This document shows, piece after piece, positions 21,812 through 27,132 of a stretch of 27,333 nt of DNA. The first letter of the stretch is position 1; each line of letters opens with the position of its first letter. Origin of the DNA: a virus. The stretch spans positions 1 to 27,333 of the IMG/VR virus record IMGVR_UViG_3300042992_001024, one strand, 5' to 3'. The notes beneath the pieces were generated by a model. It did no database searches. It had not been told where the DNA came from and saw nothing but the letters and a program-made list of their open reading frames with translations. The position numbers were made by a program, and so were the translations under genes.

Positions 21812-23119
21812 TTATGCGGTAGTGTTAGCCAATACCGAAAGTGGAATGACTTGTCCGAATGGATAGCCAGACTCGTCAAGATCCCATGACAGCCAGAGGG
21901 TTGGAATGTCTGGAACATCTTTGGGAAACTCACCCCACCCATCTGTCAGATAGATGAGGACACGAGCATCAGATGCATTGTCGTTCACCCAATCGAAAGC
22001 GGGGCGGAAGTCTGTGCCGCCTCGACCCTTGCAAGTCAGAGGAATATCTTCGTTGGGCAGGAACTCTTGCACATCGCAGACAGCGGCATCGACATCCAGA
22101 ACAATGAGTCGGGATGCGTTGAGTGTGTTGACAGCATCTTGAATCACGGAACAGGATGTCTTGAGGATGTCATCTGTAATAGATCCACTGGTGTCCTTGA
22201 CAAAGATGATCGTGCCGTGACGCTCTGCCTCCATGCCAGCAACGCACATGTCGTGGTTAGCAAGCCAACGCTTGTCGGCCTTTGTGCTGTCGTCAGACAT
22301 AGCAAACTCACAGACATACTTCTCTAGAAGATCACGCATCTTGAGCGGAGGTTCCATGATAGAGGAGAACTTCTGGAGTAGTTCAGCACTAGCATTGCCA
22401 CGCAACTTTGCAGTCTGCAATGTGCTTGACAAGATCTCACGCCAGCGGGTGTTGACTTCGCTTTGCTTTTCAACATTGCCAGAGGGTTGCTCGAACATAC
22501 CGCTTGATGATGGTTTGCCTTTGCCTTTGCCTTTGCCATCGTTGTCGCCGCCATCGCCATCGTTGTCGCCGCCATCGCCATCGCCATCGCCATCGTTGTC
22601 GCCGCCATCGTTGTCGCTTTCGCTTTCGCCATCGTTGTCGCCTCCGCTGTCAGCTTTGCCTTTGCCTTTAGGCGGGGGCGGGGGCGGAGGGTTGTTCTTC
22701 TTCTCGTCCATCAGCTTCTTGTAGACTACTTCGCCAGCTTCGTTCTTATACTTCTCGACATCGACAAGCGCATCTGCTGGCAGGATAATCTTGCGAGCGG
22801 CATCTTTGTTATATACTTCTATGAGATTGTTGATCTCATAGTCGAACGCGATGTTGGCTGTGTTGTGATCCATGTGCTTGCTCCGCTCGAGATGTCCCAA
22901 CAAAGGATGGGCAATCTCATGGATGATCAGACCGACAACGGCAGGTTGTGGCAGTGACTCCAGAAACTCTGGATTGTAAAGCACACGCTCACCATTCGTG
23001 CAAGCTGTCGGGATATCCCGACACTCTTGCCACGGCATAGCCAGCGCGGCGGGTGCGAAGAAGTCGTGGTGATTTGCGATGACCAGCATCGCTTTGTCTA
23101 TCATTTCTTTTGCTTTCAT
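21812..23119 (-). CDS. DUF2201-like metallopeptidase/VWA-domain protein
   Basis: A 435-residue protein with two parts. The N-terminal domain (about 1-140) is a putative zinc metallopeptidase: LYNPEFLESLP followed by IIHEIAHPLLGH (67-71 is HEIAH, third His at 76). Residues about 144-206 form a Pro run and a Gly/Asp-rich acidic linker. The C-terminal domain is VWA-like with a MIDAS metal site: DTSGS (309-313), GGTD (367-370) and LTDGWG (391-396). This order matches the DUF2201 metallopeptidase plus VWA family that partners MoxR-type AAA+ ATPases; CobT of cobalt chelatase has a similar acidic linker. The MoxR gene lies upstream in the same operon. The start is fixed by the domain beginning MKAKEMIDKAMLVIANHHDFF; the preceding 124-residue gene overlaps it by 131 nt. 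Confidence 0.85.
   Translation of the reverse strand: MKAKEMIDKAMLVIANHHDFFAPAALAMPWQECRDIPTACTNGERVLYNPEFLESLPQPAVVGLIIHEIAHPLLGHLERSKHMDHNTANIAFDYEINNLIEVYNKDAARKIILPADALVDVEKYKNEAGEVVYKKLMDEKKNNPPPPPPPKGKGKADSGGDNDGESESDNDGGDNDGDGDGDGGDNDGDGGDNDGKGKGKGKPSSSGMFEQPSGNVEKQSEVNTRWREILSSTLQTAKLRGNASAELLQKFSSIMEPPLKMRDLLEKYVCEFAMSDDSTKADKRWLANHDMCVAGMEAERHGTIIFVKDTSGSITDDILKTSCSVIQDAVNTLNASRLIVLDVDAAVCDVQEFLPNEDIPLTCKGRGGTDFRPAFDWVNDNASDARVLIYLTDGWGEFPKDVPDIPTLWLSWDLDESGYPFGQVIPLSVLANTTA
22506..22628. repeat. Imperfect tandem repeats encoding an acidic Gly/Asp linker
   Basis: The VWA gene contains irregular repeats of hexamer and 9-nt units such as GCCATC and GTTGTCGCC (plus-strand reading), which encode GDNDGD-type linker residues about 165-205. 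These are low-complexity, slippage-prone repeats within the coding region. They create long spurious open frames on the other strand. Confidence 0.8.
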
Positions 23120-23363
23120 ATTTGTAGCATGTTGCTAATTGTTTCAGTGTCTTGTGATGTTTTGTCCACAACTCATAGACTTCATCAGATACTAGATAGT
23201 AGTAGCCAATCCGTTTCATGTGTGATGAACAACCCATCTTGTCCAGCCATTTACTAAACCAGATAGCTTCCTCAATGACCCCCTCGACCTGCTGTGTTAG
23301 CAGGTTTCGGGGTTCATGATTCAAGATCTGGTTTAGTATTTCAGCTGGAGAGTGCATCGCCAT
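22989..23363 (-). CDS. Small helical protein overlapping the VWA gene, function unknown
   Basis: A 124-residue frame filling the 221-nt gap between the MoxR and VWA genes. The first 90 residues look like a real protein: PAEILNQILNHEPRNLLTQQ, then VIEEAIWFSKWLDKMGC and SDEVYELWTKHHKTLKQL. The last 40 residues lie within the VWA gene in another frame and have unusual, Arg-rich composition, so they may carry little function. It overlaps the MoxR stop by 23 nt; the start is either ATG 23363 or ATG 23357. No family was recognised. A frameshift joining it to the VWA protein was considered, but no slippery site was found. Confidence 0.6.
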   Translation of the reverse strand: MAMHSPAEILNQILNHEPRNLLTQQVEGVIEEAIWFSKWLDKMGCSSHMKRIGYYYLVSDEVYELWTKHHKTLKQLATCYKYESKRNDRQSDAGHRKSPRLLRTRRAGYAVARVSGYPDSLHEW

Positions 23364-24408
23364 GTTTCACATGCCAGTCGATCATAGCTTTCGTCCGCAT
23401 CAAGTCTGGCTTGCGCCTCTTGATCGTGTTGCCGACGAATGATTCCATCGCCTGTAATTGGTTATCTTTATTTGACTCGTCTGTCAAGCGGTGAGTCAGC
23501 AAAAGAACTTGACTCAAGTTCTCCTTGTTGGCAAGCACAATCGAACGACAGGCAATGAGCCACTTGATATCAATCTCGTTTGGTATACGGCAGGTGTCCG
23601 CCTCCTCGATCATCTTGCCGACATCCCCAACTTTGCTAGTGAGCTTGATGAATTGGGCGAACTGCTCTCCGTGTTTCGCCCCAACACAGGCGGCGGCATG
23701 CGCTCGCAACAGCGAGTCATTGCACATCTCATGCGTATCTTCGTAGGAAGCGGCAAGTTCATCGAGCCTGTCGAACGAACGGAAGGTGGGCAAGTTGGAT
23801 TCGCTGTCCCACTTCGCGATATCAAAGTCATAAGTGGCAGTTGGATTACTGGACAAGTATGCCAGAACTTCTGATGACTTGCCATTGCTTTGCAGATAAT
23901 TCATGTAGCTGTCCAGATCGGGGCGGACATGGTAGATGGCGAGTCGATCCGCAAGAGCGGCAAGCATGCGCTCGACACCAGTCTTGTGTGCCAGCCTGTT
24001 GCCAGAGGCGAACATGACTGTGTCTTTGGGGAACTCATACTGCCCGATCTTGCGGTCAAGCATGCCCTGCATAGCTACCTTCTGGACAGAGGGCATAGCA
24101 TTAGTAAGTTCCTCCCAATGGAATGCATAGGAACCATTGGGATCTTGCGGCAAGTCTTCATCGACAAGCCACTCCATGACTCCCCGTTCACGATTCGGGA
24201 TACCGAATCCACGGACATCATTGAAGGTTCGGTAAGGCAGACGGAAGTCAATGTATTGTCGGCCCGTCTTGAGCGCAAACTCGTTGCCGCAATGTGACTT
24301 GCCCAATCCGTAGATGCCCAAAAAGATTGGGACTTTCTTGTTGCCCGCTTTGGAAGAGCGGTCAAGGACGGACACGATATCGTTAGTTGTAATCTCTGGG
24401 TGATTCAT
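23341..24408 (-). CDS. MoxR-type AAA+ ATPase
   Basis: A 355-residue protein when begun at the ATG at 24408. An in-frame ATG inside the palindromic leader element (24447) would add 13 low-complexity residues. Visible motifs are Walker A GIYGLGKSH (31-39), RTFNDVRGFG (pore-loop or strand region after Walker A), Walker B AFHWEEL (95-101), sensor-1 FASGNR (133-138) and LADRLAIYHV (152-161). The family acts as hexameric chaperones with VWA partners, for example RavA-ViaA, NorQ-NorD and CobS-CobT, inserting metals or remodelling proteins. The gene lies two genes upstream of the metallopeptidase/VWA gene and directly downstream of a DUF3150-like gene, forming a three-part cassette. Its leader is duplicated before the 340-residue gene. 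Confidence 0.85.
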   Translation of the reverse strand: MNHPEITTNDIVSVLDRSSKAGNKKVPIFLGIYGLGKSHCGNEFALKTGRQYIDFRLPYRTFNDVRGFGIPNRERGVMEWLVDEDLPQDPNGSYAFHWEELTNAMPSVQKVAMQGMLDRKIGQYEFPKDTVMFASGNRLAHKTGVERMLAALADRLAIYHVRPDLDSYMNYLQSNGKSSEVLAYLSSNPTATYDFDIAKWDSESNLPTFRSFDRLDELAASYEDTHEMCNDSLLRAHAAACVGAKHGEQFAQFIKLTSKVGDVGKMIEEADTCRIPNEIDIKWLIACRSIVLANKENLSQVLLLTHRLTDESNKDNQLQAMESFVGNTIKRRKPDLMRTKAMIDWHVKHGDALSS

Positions 24409-24420
24409 ATTAGTAGTGTA

Positions 24421-24499
24421 GTATATTTCAGTTTGTTGTTGTTGCATTATTTAATGCAGAGTTGTGAGCGTGATCAGATGCGCTCCCCCTGTCAGTAGT
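24421..24499 (-). repeat. Leader module, copy B (hairpin plus palindromic element)
   Basis: This leader precedes the MoxR gene and begins at the stop of the DUF3150-like gene. It matches 21737-21810, with a stem GAGCG/CGCTC around CATCTGATCA, then the GCATTAAATAATGCAAC element (palindrome 24444-24457) and an AAC-rich run. The in-palindrome ATG at 24447 is in frame with MoxR; the better start is 24408. Confidence 0.7.
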
Positions 24500-25347
24500 T
24501 AGAATTGAAGTGATGAGACAATGGCGGCGGCCTTCTTGCGGATCTCGTCGCGGACAGACTCGTTGCCCTTGATCAGATCAGAGTCGATGCCGTTGAGCAT
24601 AGCCTTCGCAGACTTTACAGCTTCAAGCAATTCGTCGTCCTCCCCGATCAGCATATCGGGAATGATGTCGATCAAGTCTGTGATGTTGGTAAGGTTGGAC
24701 TCAAACCATTTGGCTTTGTCCGATTCGTTTATTGCCTTACACCTGTCCGCCAGATGCGAGACTTTGTCGATGAGTCGTTGGCGCAAGTCTTGTCGTGCCG
24801 CTTCGTATCGTGCTTCGGAGGCACGATTAGTTTCGGCACGGACTTCATCCATAATCTCTTTCGAGATGTCGATGCGATAGTCACCAGCATCAGGCAGTGG
24901 CGAATAGCTGACATCCATGCGGAAGCACTCCGACACATCTTGTCTGGACGGATAGCGTGATGCATCAAAGTCTCCGTTGAGACGGGTCTTTGCATCAGCC
25001 ACGATGTCCTCATACTTTTCAAGGAACTGTGCCACGAGTTCGTCATACTCTTGTCGGAGTTGTCCGATACCAGACATGAACTTGTCGATCACCTTTGCAG
25101 GGATAAGGCAAGTCCCGCCACGCTCCCACGGGAGCGTCAAGTTATTGATGAAGTTATTGCGGACAGAAGATTGGAACTTCTGGATAGGATCTACATATTG
25201 TTTCGGGATCAAGTGAGTCCGCGATTCATGCATCGACTCGTCACATTGGTGATTGTTGGCATACTCTTTGGTAGCCTTTGTGTTCTTTACTTTCGGGGCG
25301 AACTTGCCAAAGGATACTTTGACAAGGATTCCAGTTGTGTTATTCAT
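24499..25347 (-). CDS. DUF3150-like protein, partner of MoxR/VWA
   Basis: A 282-residue protein. By eye it fits the DUF3150 pattern: a strand beginning ILVKVSFGKFAPK, then LTLPWERGGTCLIPAKVIDKF, a helical region SGIGQLRQEYDELVAQFLEKYE, the conserved SRYPSRQDVSECFRMDVSYSP then LPDAGDYRID, and a long C-terminal helical stretch. DUF3150 genes are, to my knowledge, often found next to MoxR and VWA genes in phages and bacteria; the function is unknown. It is the first gene after the strong promoter at 25438-25466. Its ATG overlaps the stop (ATGA) of a 9-codon frame opened by the ATG inside the palindromic element, which suggests translational coupling. Confidence 0.6.
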   Translation of the reverse strand: MNNTTGILVKVSFGKFAPKVKNTKATKEYANNHQCDESMHESRTHLIPKQYVDPIQKFQSSVRNNFINNLTLPWERGGTCLIPAKVIDKFMSGIGQLRQEYDELVAQFLEKYEDIVADAKTRLNGDFDASRYPSRQDVSECFRMDVSYSPLPDAGDYRIDISKEIMDEVRAETNRASEARYEAARQDLRQRLIDKVSHLADRCKAINESDKAKWFESNLTNITDLIDIIPDMLIGEDDELLEAVKSAKAMLNGIDSDLIKGNESVRDEIRKKAAAIVSSLQF

Positions 25348-25369
25348 GATTTAGTTTCTATTTGATGTT

Positions 25370-25498
25370 GCATTATTTAATGCAGTTTGTTTCAGTCAAG
25401 TTGGTTCGGCTCACTGTCCTCTCCCAACTATGAGAATAGTATAGCATATAAGATCTTATGTGTCAATAATTTTCTTTCATTAGAACGAATTATTTTTT
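25370..25498 (-). repeat. Promoter-leader block, copy 1
   Basis: A 129-bp block repeated at 26543-26669 with about 85-90% identity. On the minus strand it contains, in order, a sigma-70 promoter, a hairpin at the start of the transcript (25399-25429, stem AGTTGG/CCAACT) and the palindromic element at 25370-25383. The start of the DUF3150-like gene follows 22 nt later. Two operons therefore begin with the same control module. Confidence 0.85.
25438..25466 (-). promoter_or_regulatory. Strong sigma-70 promoter for the leftward MoxR/VWA operon
   Basis: On the minus strand, TTGACA (25461-25466), a 17-nt spacer and TATACT (25438-25443) match consensus hexamers and ideal spacing. The expected start is near 25431, directly before the leader hairpin at 25399-25429. 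The sequence is nearly the same at 26609-26637. Confidence 0.85.
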
Positions 25499-25778
25499 AG
25501 ATGTGGCCTCCGTCTGTAATGAAAGGCCAGTCGATCGCGGCAGTTGAATACCACTCGCGTTGCCTGTCTAATTCAACAAGCACATGGACTCCGCCAAACA
25601 CATGGCGGCAGTCAATGACTTTGACTTTAGGTTTGATGCGGCCACGAATGCGGCCCGACTTCCCGATCCAACGCATCAGTTCGAGCGCAGTCTTCGCTCG
25701 ATGTGATGGGTAGTTTGGTTCGGCATCGTATTCTAGTTCAGCCTCGAAGAGGCACAGCTGTTCTGGTTCTTGTATCAT
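25497..25778 (-). CDS. Small protein of unknown function (93 residues)
   Basis: A 93-residue protein with an acidic N-terminus (MIQEPEQLCLFEAELEYDAE), a helix TALELMRWIGKSGRIRGR and beta-rich C-terminal half (KVKVIDCRHVFGGVHVLVELDR). It is not recognised. The start follows the stop of the membrane-protein gene by one base. It is the last gene of the short four-gene operon driven from 26609-26637; its end touches the next promoter block. The N-terminal LCLFEAELEYD resembles a peptide-docking motif such as a sliding-clamp-binding sequence (QLCLF), which is speculative. Confidence 0.6.
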   Translation of the reverse strand: MIQEPEQLCLFEAELEYDAEPNYPSHRAKTALELMRWIGKSGRIRGRIKPKVKVIDCRHVFGGVHVLVELDRQREWYSTAAIDWPFITDGGHI

Positions 25779-25779
25779 A

Positions 25780-25944
25780 TTAGTTATTTAGGTTCTGGAG
25801 AATGAGGACAAGTTGAGTCATGCCATAGCCGACTACGAATGAGGCGGCGGCGAACACAACGAAGGTGAGTGCCACTTGTGCATCACTCCAACGGAGTAAA
25901 GCGTGCGAGCGACGACGATTCAAGTGATGTGGTTTAGGATTCAT
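25780..25944 (-). CDS. Small single-pass membrane protein (54 residues)
   Basis: A minus-strand frame from the ATG at 25944 to the TAA at 25780-25782. It encodes 54 residues: a basic N-terminus (KPHHLNRRRSHALLRW) followed by a hydrophobic segment (VALTFVVFAAASFVVGYGM) and a C-terminal hydrophobic run (TQLVLILQNLNN). One or two membrane spans are likely, with the basic N-terminus in the cytoplasm. Start and stop fit tightly between neighbours. Its ATG overlaps (ATGA) the end of a 14-codon frame opened by the palindromic element at 25982-25995. Holin-like or regulatory function is possible but not supported by any motif. Confidence 0.6.
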   Translation of the reverse strand: MNPKPHHLNRRRSHALLRWSDAQVALTFVVFAAASFVVGYGMTQLVLILQNLNN

Positions 25945-25953
25945 GATTCGGGA

Positions 25954-26154
25954 TTAAGGATTAAGGGTTCGGGTTGGGGTTGCATTATTTAATGCGTAAT
26001 AGTATTCATTGCCATGCTCTTCACAGACTACGCAAAAGACTGATGCCTTCTTGTCGGAGAAGGATGATCGTTCAAGTTCGTAGAGGACATGAAGATTAGC
26101 GAATGCTTCTTCGTCACTTTCAAAGTGACCCATGTATACTTGTGATGTGTTCAT
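25954..26154 (-). CDS. Small protein of unknown function (66 residues)
   Basis: A 66-residue protein reading MNTSQVYMGHFESDEEAFAN, then LHVLYELERSSF, and a Cys segment VFCVVCEEHGNEYYYA. The C-terminus (NNATPTRTLNP) is encoded by the palindromic element at 25982-25995, so coding and regulatory use overlap there. It has its own element 24 nt upstream of the ATG (26179-26192). No Shine-Dalgarno sequence and no known family. Confidence 0.6.
   Translation of the reverse strand: MNTSQVYMGHFESDEEAFANLHVLYELERSSFSDKKASVFCVVCEEHGNEYYYALNNATPTRTLNP
25982..25995 (-). promoter_or_regulatory. Palindromic leader element (inside a coding end)
   Basis: One of 12 exact copies of GCATTATTTAATGC. On the minus strand it is followed by AACCCC. 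It lies inside the end of the 66-residue gene and 37 nt before the start of the membrane-protein gene. The downstream stretch (CCCGAATC before ATG) matches that of the next element. Confidence 0.8.
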
Positions 26155-26178
26155 GATTCGGGATTCAAGTTTCGGGTT

Positions 26179-26192
26179 GCATTATTTAATGC
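26179..26192 (-). promoter_or_regulatory. Palindromic leader element
   Basis: An exact copy of the element, 24 nt before the start of the 66-residue gene and just upstream of that gene's leader. On the minus strand it reads GCATTAAATAATGCAACCC and leads into GAATCCCGAATCATG, the same start context as at 25944. Confidence 0.8.
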
Positions 26193-26195
26193 AGA

Positions 26196-26528
26196 TTATT
26201 TGGCGATCATGTGGCGGTTAGCCGACATCAGTTTGTATGCGGCCTCCACTTTGCCAGCGTCCATGAGACGCTGGAGTTTGCGGTTGTATCGGTTGATGAT
26301 AGCATTGTTGGCAGAGGACTCGCGAGTTGGCTTGCTTGTCCACTTGCTTTGCCGCCTGTATCTTTCTGGCTCGAACATCTCCACATGTTCGCAGACTCTG
26401 CTAGTCTGGTCTTTGAGTGGTCGATGCCACGGACTTGCATTAATTAATGCAAGCGAACGAGTGGGTTGACGATCAGCGATAGCCTGTTGCAGGACTTCGC
26501 CATTGCTGGTAGTAGTGCTAGTCTTCAT
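26196..26528 (-). CDS. Small basic protein of unknown function (110 residues)
   Basis: A 110-residue protein when begun at the ATG at 26528; an in-frame ATG within the palindromic element (26546) would add six residues. The N-terminus is Ser/Thr-rich (MKTSTTTSNGEVLQQAIADR). The middle has charged, possibly disordered sequence (FEPERYRRQSKW) and the C-terminus a basic helix (NAIINRYNRKLQRLMDAGKV, then EAAYKLMSANRHMIAK). The basic C-terminus would fit nucleic-acid binding. It is the first gene of the short operon from the promoter at 26609-26637. The variant palindrome at 26437-26450 lies within it. Confidence 0.55.
   Translation of the reverse strand: MKTSTTTSNGEVLQQAIADRQPTRSLALINASPWHRPLKDQTSRVCEHVEMFEPERYRRQSKWTSKPTRESSANNAIINRYNRKLQRLMDAGKVEAAYKLMSANRHMIAK
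26437..26450. repeat. Variant palindrome inside a gene
   Basis: GCATTAATTAATGC differs from the common element only in its centre, and with flanks forms a 20-bp perfect palindrome. It lies within a coding region and does not have the AAC flank, so it may be a separate site or a chance relative. Confidence 0.45.
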
Positions 26529-26542
26529 GTTGTATTTCAGTT

Positions 26543-26669
26543 GCATTATTTAATGCGGTGTTTCAGTCCAGTTGGTTCGGCTCACTGTCCTCTCCCAACT
26601 GTCCATATAGTATAGCATATAAGATCCTCTGTGTCAATAATTTTCTTTCATTAAAACGAATTATTTTTA
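26543..26669 (-). repeat. Promoter-leader block, copy 2
   Basis: The second copy of the block at 25370-25498. It includes the promoter at 26609-26637, the transcript-start hairpin at 26569-26601 (stem CAGTTGG/CCAACTG) and the palindromic element at 26543-26556. The true ATG at 26528 follows the element by 14 nt. Confidence 0.85.
26609..26637 (-). promoter_or_regulatory. Strong sigma-70 promoter for the short leftward operon
   Basis: On the minus strand, TTGACA (26632-26637), a 17-nt spacer and TATACT (26609-26614). Expected start near 26602, at the beginning of the leader hairpin. It matches the other copy in hexamers and spacing, with small changes inside the spacer. Confidence 0.85.
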
Positions 26670-26675
26670 ACTCCT

Positions 26676-26740
26676 AACGACGAGTCGTTGGGGTTGTTGC
26701 GGTGGAAACAACGACGAGTCGTTGGGGTTGTTGCGGTGGA
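26676..26740. repeat. 34-bp-period direct repeat with internal inverted repeat
   Basis: Two exact 31-nt copies (26676-26706 and 26710-26740), three bases apart, upstream of the second promoter block. Each begins with AACGACGAGTCGTT, an inverted repeat of 6 bp around GA, followed by a G/T-rich run. It might be a protein-binding site acting on the neighbouring promoter. Confidence 0.75.
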
Positions 26741-26759
26741 ATGCCGACCCCCCACTTTG

Positions 26760-26860
26760 AAAAGTCTTTTGAGATGATGGAATTCATTAAGTGGGGCTTA
26801 ATGAATTACACTAATAGAAAACACTTTTATATATAGGGGGGGGAGAAAATCATTGACGCG
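26760..26860 (+). repeat. 100-bp repeated element, copy 2
   Basis: Copy 2 of 5835-5934, in the same orientation, with an A/G change, a G/C change and a G-run one base longer. The hairpin (26782-26808) and the TATATATA-plus-G-run are kept. No gene follows it directly in the window, so if it is a promoter the genes would be off the right edge beyond the array. Confidence 0.85.
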
Positions 26861-26884
26861 AGGGCGGCGTGATGTGGACGGGTT

Positions 26885-27093
26885 GCATTAAATAATGCAG
26901 TAGTGAGAGCGATGTCGTGGATGGGTTGCATTAAATAATGCAACGGGTTTCGGGGATCAGTGTCGAGTTGCATTATTTAATGCAGTGCAGGCGCGGGTTG
27001 CATTATTTAATGCAGTGCAGGCGCGGGTTGCATTATTTAATGCAACGGGAAACGGGAGTCATGGTTCGGGAAACGGGTTGCATTATTTAATGC
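26885..27093 (-). repeat. Array of six palindromic elements
   Basis: Exact elements at 26885-26898, 26928-26941, 26970-26983, 27000-27013, 27030-27043 and 27080-27093, spaced 30-50 bp. All read GCATTAAATAATGCAAC on the minus strand. The spacers are G/C-rich and two adjacent ones are exact copies (27014-27029 region). No plausible gene lies in the array. It could be a multi-site protein-binding region such as a replication origin or centromere-like locus, or leaders left behind after gene loss. Confidence 0.9.
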
Positions 27094-27132
27094 AACGGGT
27101 TGGTGTTCAAAGGAACGCTATTCAATCGGACA

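Noticed and set aside
22233-22724. Plus-strand frame with Ser/Pro/Leu repeats
   Set aside because: It is the complement of the acidic Gly/Asp linker in the VWA gene; composition comes from the low-complexity repeat.
23080-23130. Programmed frameshift joining the 124-residue frame to the VWA gene
   Set aside because: A +1 shift would be needed and no typical slippery sequence or stop-associated site is present; the VWA domain has its own plausible ATG.
26437-26450. Thirteenth copy of the palindromic element
   Set aside because: The centre differs and the directional AAC flank is missing; it lies inside a coding region, so it was kept apart from the 12 exact copies.
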